In this document: positions 26,766-34,091 of the stretch, in pieces
How the letters are laid out: every line of letters begins with the position of its first letter
How positions within the stretch are numbered: position 1 is the first letter of the stretch
Position numbers and translations under genes: made by a program
Source of the DNA: an uncultured archaeon
GTDB taxonomy: Archaea; Thermoproteota; Bathyarchaeia; TCS64
Length of the DNA stretch: 64,000 bases
Direction: 5' to 3'
Assembly (NCBI GenBank): GCA_938048735.1
Contig: CALIUM010000008.1
Location: 20,461 to 84,460 of the forward strand
The notes under the pieces: generated by a model
What the model saw: the letters and a program-made list of their open reading frames with translations, nothing else
The model's database searches: none
What the model was told of the DNA's origin: nothing

Positions 26766-27212
26766 ATGAACTCTCCAACGAACAGGAAGGTTGTTTCAGG
26801 TTCTATATTGAAAGCTGAACAATTCAGCTGTTACAAGCTTCACATCCACATGCTGAGGAAGTGGTTCCTGAGTCAATCTAAGCTGGCTGTCCCTGAGAGT
26901 GTTGCGGAGGCTTGGGCTGGCCACACGGGCTACCTTGACGAGGCCTATCGGCGATACTCCAAGGAGCAGTTGAGGGAGCTCTACAAGAAGGCTGAGCCAT
27001 ACCTGCTGGTGAGTGTTCCAAGGGATGTGGCTGAGATCCAGTCAAAGTTTCAGAGCGACTTGAGCCAGCTCCGTGAGCAGGTCATAAACCTCACCATGAC
27101 GAACACCCGCCTCCTGAACGAGAACATCATATTGAAGGAGAGGCTCAGCAGGGCTGAGGAGATGCTTGTGGGGATCAAGGAGGAGCTGAGGAGGCTGGTG
27201 GAGCCAGTGTAG
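26766..27212 (+). pseudogene. C-terminal fragment of a tyrosine recombinase
   Basis: From residue 26 on, the 148-residue ORF aligns with the C-terminal third of the complete recombinase at 29905-31218: LHIHMLRKWF (HxxR), then AGHTGYLDEAYRRYSKEQL (second His region and catalytic Tyr), then the coiled-coil tail. The first 25 residues are unrelated, and the domain with the first catalytic Arg is missing. The sequence differs clearly from the complete copy, so it comes from another element rather than from a recent duplication. As it stands it cannot recombine DNA. Confidence 0.75.
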
Positions 27213-27347
27213 GTGAAGTAGACTACCCTAGACTACTCTACACTGTCCCTTTCAAAATGAGGGGGAACGGTTGGAATTGAACCTCACCGACGGGTGGATG
27301 TCGAGACCGTTACATAGTTCTGGTGACGGGGAGGTAACGGTTGGGAG
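27213..27347. other. Short intergenic stretch before the nested repeat
   Basis: G+C-richer than the following repeat. It contains two copies of the word GGTTGG(A/G) and of GTTAC-type words (GACCGTTACATAG, GAGGTAACGG), possible iteron-like elements; I could not assign a function. Confidence 0.3.
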
Positions 27348-27620
27348 TTTTATTGATTTTATAGAGAACAAAATCAATATTAGTTTTAAGTGCTTTTTGG
27401 AAAAGAACCTCTAAAACAGTATCAGAACAGTTTCATAGATGAGTTTTATAGATATACTGTGACTTTTTCTATATAACTGTATATATTGTATTATTTTGAT
27501 TTCAATTTCGATTATCTATGAAACTGTTTCTATGAAACTGTTTTACCGGTGTTTTATCCGTTCTTTTTGGAAAACGCCGTCAAACTAATATTGATTTCAG
27601 TTTCTATAAAATCAATAAAA
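27348..27620. repeat. Nested inverted repeats, possible replication origin of the element
   Basis: Outer arms: an 18-bp perfect repeat (27348-27365 with 27603-27620) plus a 16-bp perfect repeat directly inside (27371-27386 with 27582-27597). Next inside, CTTTTTGGAAAA occurs as a direct repeat (27393-27404, 27563-27574). Inner arms: AACAGTTTCATAGAT (27426-27440) with its complement ATCTATGAAACTGTT (27514-27528), and the same half-site again at 27532-27542. The core is extremely AT-rich (about 27441-27510). This architecture suits an origin or a replication-protein binding region; it lies at the 3' side of the putative replication gene. Confidence 0.7.
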
Positions 27621-27631
27621 TTCCTGACTGT

Positions 27632-29116
27632 TCACCACACATACTCCAGGTTTCCGCCTACGATCTCCTGGTAGGTCCTGCCTTTGGCTCCAGGTGTCCA
27701 AGGTGTGAACCCATGCTTCTGAATGAATAGGTTGAATTCTGTGTCATTGGTCACGAAGACTGTCCTCGGCCTTCCCTTACTTCCCTGTAGACGGTAGGCT
27801 TTCACCTGTCCCCGTGCCATGAGGGTTTCAAGATACCTTACAGCATCCCTTTTGGAGAGGTTAGAGTAAGCTAACAGAGCGCTTGCTGAGATTACTCCTC
27901 CCCACCGTTCGATGATCATCAACAGCCTTTCCAGCGGTTCATCTACAACCCTCGGCTTCTCCTTCTCCACTCCTAACAATGGGAGTGCTTTATCCAGTTC
28001 CTTGAGGATCACCTCAAAGTATCGCTTCACTATTCTGAATGACTCCACTGACACTAATATTGGAAAGGGTTCCTCCATCTTGATCTCCCTGATCTCCTCC
28101 TCTGGTTCTGCGATTGTGTGACAGGCTGAGAACTTAGCTAACTGTTCCCAGAGTGATTGTCTGTAGAGTGTTGAGACATCCGCATGTTTCAATACTTCTC
28201 TATCCTCCCTCTCTGCTAACTTGTTTATCTCCTTTGTGATCTCATCTTTGAAGATTACAGGATAGACTCTTATCGATCTATATTCCCGTATGATGTCATG
28301 TCCCTTTGACTCATTTAATCTCTTGTATGTGAGCATCCTCTCGGCGATATCCCCAGCTAACTCTTCAAGTTTACTTTGAGCCTTCCATTCAACCCTATAA
28401 AGATCAATTGGAGGTTTCCAGTTCCTATGGATCTCTTCTTGTTCTTGTTCAGTGATAGGTTTCATGCTGACTATTGTGATCCGTCTCATCAATCCCTGAC
28501 GGAATGCCCAATCGTCTTCGAGATACCTGTCGAGTTCCTGCATTCCCACAAGCATCGTCACATAGAGTCCCGGTGGGATAATCCTCTCAAACTCCCCATC
28601 TTTACGGCGTCTACTGAACGATGCTTTATAACTCTCACCATAATACAATCTGGAGAGTAGGGCGTCAACACCGAACTCATACCTTGTTCTACTCTTGATC
28701 CTCGATAACATGTTTCCAAACTCATAAGAGAGTATGGTATAAGTGTCTAGGTCTGTGTTGATGATATTATCCTCAATCCCTTCCGGTGAACCTTCCTCAA
28801 TGATGGATGCGTGGATTTGCTTATATGTTTCCTCCTCATCCATGTTAGGGTTCAGTTTCCTCAGATATTTCTCCATGATCTTATAATAAGCGAGGCGATG
28901 TAGTGACTGTATAGAACTCCGTCTAAACCTCCCTGGACAACTGGTGAGGATAGCCCAGATGTTGAGCCGTAAGTTGCCTTTAGTGCCAGGTAGGTAGAAG
29001 AACCTTCCCAGTGTTGAGCTGATCAAATGGTATCCAGCCGTCTGTATGAAATGTTCTGGAGCATCAGTCTCCTCCCTCACAATACTACAGAACCTGTCGA
29101 TGAAGTTCTCACTCAC
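27632..29116 (-). CDS. Putative replication protein of the element
   Basis: A 494-residue protein. Residues 40-70 (NLRLNIWAILTSCPGRFRRS) look like a degenerate P-loop of the kind seen in DUF3987-like and related viral helicase/primase proteins, followed by a helical region and a segment GLYVTMLVGMQELDRYL. Residues about 395-460 form a winged helix (GVISASALLAYSNLSKRDAV). No primase catalytic motif is evident. The gene is the last of an operon with three short upstream genes (four-base ATGA overlap with the next one). The Walker-A Lys is missing, so ATPase activity is doubtful; replication is inferred from size, context and the adjacent nested repeat. Confidence 0.5.
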   Translation of the reverse strand: MSENFIDRFCSIVREETDAPEHFIQTAGYHLISSTLGRFFYLPGTKGNLRLNIWAILTSCPGRFRRSSIQSLHRLAYYKIMEKYLRKLNPNMDEEETYKQIHASIIEEGSPEGIEDNIINTDLDTYTILSYEFGNMLSRIKSRTRYEFGVDALLSRLYYGESYKASFSRRRKDGEFERIIPPGLYVTMLVGMQELDRYLEDDWAFRQGLMRRITIVSMKPITEQEQEEIHRNWKPPIDLYRVEWKAQSKLEELAGDIAERMLTYKRLNESKGHDIIREYRSIRVYPVIFKDEITKEINKLAEREDREVLKHADVSTLYRQSLWEQLAKFSACHTIAEPEEEIREIKMEEPFPILVSVESFRIVKRYFEVILKELDKALPLLGVEKEKPRVVDEPLERLLMIIERWGGVISASALLAYSNLSKRDAVRYLETLMARGQVKAYRLQGSKGRPRTVFVTNDTEFNLFIQKHGFTPWTPGAKGRTYQEIVGGNLEYVW

Positions 29117-29310
29117 CTCTCCTCACCTCCAAGGATTGTAGCGAAGGCATGGTATGTTCCATCACCACGGTTCGATGGCATAACCCCAGAAGTGATGGCA
29201 AGCGGATATGTGTCCTCCAGTAACCGTAACACCTCAAGTATGAGCCTTTTATCTCTACCCTCCAGTTTGACTATGACCTTAGCGCCTTTCTTCTCTTTCA
29301 TCATCCTCAT
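29113..29310 (-). CDS. Small hypothetical protein of the element, 65 residues
   Basis: A basic N terminus (MRMMKEKKG), then a beta-helix-beta pattern (AKVIVKLEGRDKRLILEVLR...YHAFATILGG). No recognised family. It overlaps the upstream cysteine-rich gene by 32 bases and the downstream replication gene by four bases, so expression is tightly coupled. Confidence 0.5.
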   Translation of the reverse strand: MRMMKEKKGAKVIVKLEGRDKRLILEVLRLLEDTYPLAITSGVMPSNRGDGTYHAFATILGGEER

Positions 29311-29581
29311 CCCACCTACTCACCTCACCCATCCCAAGACCGTGTTGTGCAGTCTGATGGGCACGCAGGAACCCCTCAAACACGGTGATCCTCTCCAAGA
29401 TCGGCTGGAGCTTCGCCTTTGCGATCACCCTCCTACAGCCCTCCACCCACCTGCAGCCCTGGCAGGCAGTGGATGACCCGTCATAGCGACCTAGACATTG
29501 AGGAGGTTCCTCCTTCTTGAAGGTCGGTCTATACATCTTCATCGCCTCATGGGAAAAAGGGATGGTTCTGTTTGTCTCCAT
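29279..29581 (-). CDS. Cysteine-containing small protein of the element, 100 residues
   Basis: Four cysteines in the pattern C-x9-C-x2-C-x5-C (CLGRYDGSSTACQGCRWVEGC) suggest a zinc or iron-sulfur site near residues 29-49, followed by helices and an acidic tail (DEDDEREERR). The order and spacing of the cysteines are also compatible with a primase-like [4Fe-4S] knuckle, but that is speculation. It overlaps both neighbouring genes. Confidence 0.5.
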   Translation of the reverse strand: METNRTIPFSHEAMKMYRPTFKKEEPPQCLGRYDGSSTACQGCRWVEGCRRVIAKAKLQPILERITVFEGFLRAHQTAQHGLGMGEVSRWDEDDEREERR

Positions 29582-29789
29582 GTAAATCCTCTACCTTCTC
29601 CACGAGGGATTTCTCATGTACAGCTTCCTTACCTGATTTTATCAAACGGAAGCTCTTACCACAGTTAGGACAGATATAATAGTAGGCGATCTCTGGATCT
29701 CCCTTCCATGTCTTCATATTCCAGATCTTCACGGCGACTGGTATTATGAAACCACAGTTTGGGCACTTTTCAGGAACCGCTTTACTCAT
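29547..29789 (-). CDS. Zinc-ribbon protein of the element, 80 residues
   Basis: CPNCGF near residue 9 and CPNCGKSF near residue 40 form a two-knuckle zinc ribbon separated by about 27 residues; the C-terminal half is charged. It is the first gene of the operon that ends with the putative replication protein. The zinc-ribbon fold is clear; the role is unknown. Confidence 0.6.
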   Translation of the reverse strand: MSKAVPEKCPNCGFIIPVAVKIWNMKTWKGDPEIAYYYICPNCGKSFRLIKSGKEAVHEKSLVEKVEDLHGDKQNHPFFP

Positions 29790-29904
29790 CTCATTACCTA
29801 TATAGTTTATTCATACATCATATATTTAAATCTTTATCTAAATTCCCATACGGTTAGCCTGTTCATTTTAATTAATTAATTAATTAATTAATGTAACCAC
29901 AGTT

Positions 29905-31218
29905 TCACGGTCGGTCATCCAACAACTCAATGAGCTCCTCCACTTCATCACGCCGTCTGCCCCGTCTACGGTAGATCTCCCATCCAAGTTCAGTCAGTTC
30001 ATCTGGAGTAAGTTGGAGGAACATTTCTGTAAACTCTTCATAATTCTTTATCCTCTCCTCGATCTGTTTCACCCTCCTCTCCATCTCATCCCGTTCCACA
30101 AACAGTTTAGTCACCAGTGTATGGGAGTCCATCAGTTTCAAGGTCAAGTCTTCTATCTTCCGTTTAGCCTCTTCGAGTTCAGATTGGAATCTTGATTTGA
30201 TCGTATGGAAATCTTTTGGGGCTGAGATGTAGAGGTAACTCTCACCCTTCCTATAGGCTTCGATGAGCTGTTCCTTTGTATAACGGCGGTAGGAGGCGTC
30301 TAGATACCCTCTATGACCGATGAATGCTTCCACTACATCTTCAGGAACTCCTGCCTGTTTCAACTGTGATTGGAACCATTTACGGAGCATGTGGATATGT
30401 AGTGTCCTGCGGTTGGTGGATGGGTCCCGATCCTCTAATCCAGCCTTCCTGACGGCATTGTTCCACATAGACATGGCGACATACATTGAGAACGGGAAGA
30501 CTCGATCATCTACCTCCCTCTTCAACCCCCGTCCAAAACCGGTTTTGGTAAGCCCCTTACCCTTACCTGATGCTGACTTGATATACTCATCCCTGACCTT
30601 CAACCACTCAACTAACGCCTTCTTCGCCTCCTCTGAGATGAAAGTGTTGTAGCCGTCTCCAGACTTCGTGTACTCGCCACGGATTGTCACCTTCACCGGT
30701 TCGTGAGTAAGGTCTAGGTCTGTGATTCGGAGTTGTAGGGCCTCCCCTATGCGGATCCCAGATGTTGCGAGGAACAGGAAGAGAGCCCTCCCTTTAACAT
30801 CACAGTGGGTGAGGATTCTCCCTAAGAGTTCCGATGTCAGTTCCGCTTCATTAGTCCTAGCTCGGCTTCCCTTCGGAAGCCTTGAACGGAGGAGTTTGGT
30901 TTGTCTCTTCGTCAGTTCGACATCTAAGACATACTCAATCCAGTTCTTGACTGTTGACATGTAGACCATAGCACTTGCTGGTGGACGATCGTATAGTGAA
31001 GCCGCAAAGCTCAACAGGTCTCTGAACCAATCCCGTCCAGATCTGCACTCTTCAACATATTTCTCAGCTACACTTTCAAGATCATCTATTAAAGATCCGT
31101 AAACGGTTTTCAGGAACTGTTTCACACTCGCCATACATATATGTCTCGTGTTGTTGTTTCGGTATGTTTCTAACCACCCATTTATGTATCCTTTCATCTG
31201 TATAGTTATTATGTTCAC
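29905..31218 (-). CDS. Tyrosine recombinase (integrase), full length
   Basis: A 437-residue recombinase. An N-terminal SAM-like core-binding domain (residues about 1-115) precedes the catalytic domain with all key residues: Arg in FLATSGIRIGEALQL, Lys in the TIRGEYTKSGDGYN hairpin, HxxR in LHIHMLRKWF, His in FIGHRGYLDASYRRYT, with the catalytic Tyr in that same stretch. A coiled-coil tail of about 90 residues follows. The transcript starts at the right edge of the element and reads inward. It is the likely integrase of the element. TTAATT tandem repeats (29867-29892) lie just beyond its 3' end. Confidence 0.85.
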   Translation of the reverse strand: MNIITIQMKGYINGWLETYRNNNTRHICMASVKQFLKTVYGSLIDDLESVAEKYVEECRSGRDWFRDLLSFAASLYDRPPASAMVYMSTVKNWIEYVLDVELTKRQTKLLRSRLPKGSRARTNEAELTSELLGRILTHCDVKGRALFLFLATSGIRIGEALQLRITDLDLTHEPVKVTIRGEYTKSGDGYNTFISEEAKKALVEWLKVRDEYIKSASGKGKGLTKTGFGRGLKREVDDRVFPFSMYVAMSMWNNAVRKAGLEDRDPSTNRRTLHIHMLRKWFQSQLKQAGVPEDVVEAFIGHRGYLDASYRRYTKEQLIEAYRKGESYLYISAPKDFHTIKSRFQSELEEAKRKIEDLTLKLMDSHTLVTKLFVERDEMERRVKQIEERIKNYEEFTEMFLQLTPDELTELGWEIYRRRGRRRDEVEELIELLDDRP

Positions 31219-31324
31219 TGATTTATTAAGTTTTTTATTGTTAAGAAAAGATTAAATAGATTAAATCTGAGCAGATTCGTCCCAGAAACCGATACATCTC
31301 TTTAGAGTTGCCATCATTAATAGC

Positions 31325-31756
31325 TTAAATCCATCTCTCAGGTCTCACACTGCTCCTAATCTTTGTTAGTGGCTCATCGTTGAACCTCCAAAGACCGGTT
31401 GCTGGTCTCTCCAAAGAGATCTTTAATGCCTCTATGAGCTTGTCGCTTATGATAACCTCATCCTCCCCGCTCGAGATCACCATATCGGCGACTACCGGGC
31501 CCTCAACCCTGTCTTCGGCCACCACCGAGAGCTCCATCTCCCTTGGGATCACGTGGAACTTCTCTAGGCGGCCGCCCGCGACGGCATAATCCTTCACCCT
31601 GGCGTCACGGAGTGTTTGAGGGGCCACCAGCCTCACAGCAAGGTTTAATGGAATTATGGCTTCAGGCTCCATGGATCCATATCCTGAGTTGGCTATGGCT
31701 GAGGTCTCGATGGTGGTGCCTGTCCGAGTCTTAATCCTCACCTTTACCCTTATCAA
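31325..31756 (-). CDS. Retropepsin-like fold protein with Asn in place of the catalytic Asp
   Basis: A 143-residue protein that resembles a thermoproteotal family with an A-x-DSGY-x-(S/A)-x-EPE motif; here it reads AIANSGYGSMEPEAIIPLNLA, so the likely catalytic position is Asn. The C-terminal part is DEVIISDKLIEALKISLERP followed by GLWRF. The fold assignment (clan AA) rests on the D(T/S)G-like motif and the ISDKLIEAL strand-helix. It overlaps the upstream small gene by 26 bases. A deleted copy lies at 32110-32402. Confidence 0.6.
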   Translation of the reverse strand: MIRVKVRIKTRTGTTIETSAIANSGYGSMEPEAIIPLNLAVRLVAPQTLRDARVKDYAVAGGRLEKFHVIPREMELSVVAEDRVEGPVVADMVISSGEDEVIISDKLIEALKISLERPATGLWRFNDEPLTKIRSSVRPERWI

Positions 31757-31940
31757 TCCTTCGGTTTCTCCTTTCTACAGCCTGCCTCTTCAACTCCTCA
31801 TACAGCCTCAGATCGATCATCTTACCGATTCTGGGAGCGGGTCTTCCCCCCTCCTCACTCGCCATGAATCCACCATCAGGTTTATAGTGGTGGTGGAATA
31901 TTAACCTTCCATCAAGTACTGAAATCCAGTCAAGATCCAT
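31731..31940 (-). CDS. Small basic protein coupled to the retropepsin-like gene
   Basis: A 69-residue ORF; a second in-frame ATG at 31865 would give about 44 residues (MASEEGGRPAPRIGKMIDLR and a basic helix LYEELKRQAVERRNRR). The basic amphipathic helix with its long overlap into the next gene suggests a regulatory or antitoxin-like partner of the retropepsin-like protein, but no family is recognised. Confidence 0.5.
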   Translation of the reverse strand: MDLDWISVLDGRLIFHHHYKPDGGFMASEEGGRPAPRIGKMIDLRLYEELKRQAVERRNRRIDKGKGED

Positions 31941-32061
31941 AAAGGGGAAAAAATGAAATATATATTTACATTCTTATATATGTTTAATTAATGCGGGATC
32001 CTAAGAGCACAAAATGGTGCTAAGTTTCTAATTATTAAATGGCAATCTTGAATATAAAAGT
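31941..32061. other. AT-rich intergenic region
   Basis: No gene seen. TATA-like words near 31963-31980 on the minus strand could serve the small basic gene. Confidence 0.3.
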
Positions 32062-32087
32062 ATTCTTAATATCAAGATATTAAGAAT
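32062..32087. repeat. Near-continuous 12-bp palindrome
   Basis: ATTCTTAATATC and its exact complement GATATTAAGAAT are separated by only AA. It lies between the intact retropepsin-like pair and the deleted paralogue; an operator, recombination site or weak hairpin are all possible. Confidence 0.6.
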
Positions 32088-32109
32088 CTTCTTATTTAAT
32101 TGAATAAGT

Positions 32110-32402
32110 TTACTGTTCTTTGGTGAAACTGAAGGGGGTCATATATGCTTCTTCTAACCCTGCCTTCCTCTGTGAACCTCCAAAGGCCCGTCTTAGGGGA
32201 AAGGGAGGTGTATGTCAAGGGTCTCAGAGTTAAAGCCGGTGTTCAGAAGCGCCGAGGCCTCTAGGCTCTCATGTCTCCTCAGGCTTTCCAGTCTCACCCT
32301 CACCTTTACCGGCAAGCTCCCGCCCCTTATGGTGACTATAAAGCCCAGCTTGACCCCCCTCACCCTGCCAAGCCTCTTCTTCGGCCTTAACTCTGGTTCC
32401 AA
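32110..32402 (-). pseudogene. Internally deleted, frameshifted retropepsin-like paralogue
   Basis: Minus-strand reading begins like the gene at 31325-31756, with a beta strand and LEASALLNTGFNSETLDIHLP (the equivalent of the ANSGYGSMEPEAIIPL block). It then shifts frame near 32205 and goes straight into SLSPKTGLWRFTEEG, the equivalent of the C-terminal SLERPATGLWRFNDE block. The central 60 or so residues are missing. Again the motif residue is Asn rather than Asp. Confidence 0.65.
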
Positions 32403-32933
32403 GAAGATCGACCAAATGCTTTCGAGATAGGGGGTCTCATGGATCTATATGGATCTACTAAGTTTAGTATGCATCTATTAAGTTTACTTTAAAGTCTGTC
32501 TCCAATTAAATCTAAGCTTACTAGCTTGGAGACTTGGAGGTCCTAGAGCAAGGGGTTTTAAATAGGATCCTGAGCTAAGCAGAATCGCGCTATGTTCATT
32601 TCAATTCAGCCAATCCCCTTTGAACAGCTCATTTAGGTTTTCGAGATGAGCTGGATCCTCTAGGGGATGTAATCCCCTTCCCTAGTATCTATTGAGTGTA
32701 GGATCAGGCCTTAACTGTAGCGCCCTACCCAGAAGACACCTTGGCGTTTCAAATCGTCCATACTCTCGTTCAGCCTGTGCCCGCACCTTGATTCGGCTCC
32801 CAGATCCAGCATCTCCTCCAATCATTTAACTCATTCAATTATATAATTTAAACGAATCATTTTTATGGGCGATATTATATTGAAGAAAAAGGGTTTTTTA
32901 AATTCTCATCTTTAATTTAAATATGAACTTAAT
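32403..32933. other. 530-base interval with a short coding relic
   Basis: Mostly non-coding. On the minus strand around 32716-32820 an open stretch reads LEEMLDLGAESRCGHRLNES and ends VFWVGRYS-stop, which looks like the C terminus of a lost gene; I do not recognise the family. The last 120 bases are very AT-rich. No promoter-specific structure was recognised. Confidence 0.35.
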
Positions 32934-34091
32934 TTATTCTGTAACTATTTCTACGTCAGCTCTAGGAATTATAACTCTTTTTCCATCTTCTAATTCCACT
33001 TCCACTACTCTTACAAGTGACTCTGTTTCTATCTTCATCAATTCCACTGGGAGCCGAACGACTCTTCCTAATTTTCCGAAATATGGGTACCTTATTATCC
33101 TGATAATGCTTCCAACTTTCATTTTTCCTTCTTCAACATCTTCATCCTCGATTTTCATTTTTCCACTTAAATTTTTAGGTATTATTATTTCTGGTCTTAG
33201 TACCCCTGCTCTGACCTGTGTTGCTCCATTTATAGCCGCGATTTTCCCTTCATTATCCTTTAATATTTCGAATGCCTTATCTGATATTGGAAGTTTTCCA
33301 AATCCCTCTGTTAATATCAATGTAAATCCCAATTCTTCCCTTCCAGTTATAGCTACTCCCATTCTAGTACCTATTAGCTTTTCAAGGTCTTCTATATCAG
33401 CTCCACCCGTTATTATTCCCTTAACACCTATTTTCCTCGCCTTCTCTAAAGCGTCTAGGTTTACAAATGATCCTCCTACTATTATTTTCCCATGATCACT
33501 TTCGAAGATTTTATCTGGGGTAAGTATATCTTCTGGGTTTGAGACGGCTACTCTGAGTTCTCCGAACCTCTCTCCTGAAAATCCTATGATACCCTGTACA
33601 TAGGCGGCCCATGTCCCAACGACGACGGCCTCTTGGGGTATCACCTCATCTATTTTTCCCCTAACATAAGCAGCAACCTCAACCGGTCTTTGAGGTTCTC
33701 TTATTGTGATGTTTCCTGTTATTTCATTTATATCCTCCACATATCCATCTATAGGTGACAATACTGTCTTGTTTATTAAACCAAATGCTGCTCTTAACCT
33801 TGCTATGATCTCTCCTTTCTTCACAGGATCACCCTTCTTCTTAAGGAGATATCGAGGCACCTCTTCCGTATCTACATCTAGTAGTTCAGCCACCTTCAGT
33901 ATCTGGGGCATCCCCTCCAGATAGCATCTCGCCACAATAGTATCAAACTCAACAGGGTCTCCTACTTTAACCAATATCTGGCCTTTAACCGGAAGACTTC
34001 TGAGCTTCCTCACATAGGTAAGAGGTGTGACCCTTAATCCAGGTGTATATGCGAAGCTCTCTTCTGAGACGCTCATAAACCCTTTCTCCAT
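32934..34091 (-). CDS. Barrel-sandwich (lipoyl-like) and KOW-like domain protein paired with the MutL-type ATPase
   Basis: A 385-residue protein. Residues about 30-150 contain repeated barrel-sandwich hybrid patterns (GQILVKVGDPVEFDTIVAR, KKGDPVKKGEIIARLR, LSPIDGYVEDIN), as in biotin/lipoyl carriers and RnfC-type proteins, without the modified-Lys motif. The middle (KIIVGGSFVNLDALEKARKI, GVKGIITGGAD) is alpha/beta, and the C terminus (IIRYPYFGKLGRVVRLP...PRADVEI) is KOW-like. It starts within the end of the ATPase gene (overlap 19 bases, or ATGA-type if the ATG at 34076 is used). Codon use is noticeably AT-rich compared with its neighbours. Function unknown. Confidence 0.7.
   Translation of the reverse strand: MEKGFMSVSEESFAYTPGLRVTPLTYVRKLRSLPVKGQILVKVGDPVEFDTIVARCYLEGMPQILKVAELLDVDTEEVPRYLLKKKGDPVKKGEIIARLRAAFGLINKTVLSPIDGYVEDINEITGNITIREPQRPVEVAAYVRGKIDEVIPQEAVVVGTWAAYVQGIIGFSGERFGELRVAVSNPEDILTPDKIFESDHGKIIVGGSFVNLDALEKARKIGVKGIITGGADIEDLEKLIGTRMGVAITGREELGFTLILTEGFGKLPISDKAFEILKDNEGKIAAINGATQVRAGVLRPEIIIPKNLSGKMKIEDEDVEEGKMKVGSIIRIIRYPYFGKLGRVVRLPVELMKIETESLVRVVEVELEDGKRVIIPRADVEIVTE

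Larger units (their letters stand above)
23750..31218. mobile_element. Integrated virus- or plasmid-like element
   Basis: The interval has two complete tyrosine recombinases (24989-25864 and 29905-31218), a third recombinase fragment (26766-27212), a run of six tiny overlapping genes with single-pass or double-pass membrane proteins, a large putative replication protein with a degenerate P-loop, several small zinc-ribbon proteins and a nested inverted repeat. It sits between a housekeeping block (pckG, DUF72) and a retropepsin-like module. Edges are set by the outermost element-like genes; I found no flanking direct repeat or tRNA fragment, so true attachment sites are unknown. It may be two elements joined near 27.3 kb. 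Confidence 0.65.

Noticed and set aside
26766..27212. Split integrase of the SSV type marking an attachment site
   Set aside because: The fragment does not match the other recombinases closely and no tRNA piece or repeat is present at its edge.
29867..29892. TTAA tandem repeat as a functional site
   Set aside because: A simple-sequence tract in an AT-rich intergenic area; no further structure.
23600..31330. Flanking direct repeats or tRNA ends of the element
   Set aside because: Visual comparison of both flanks gave no convincing repeat.
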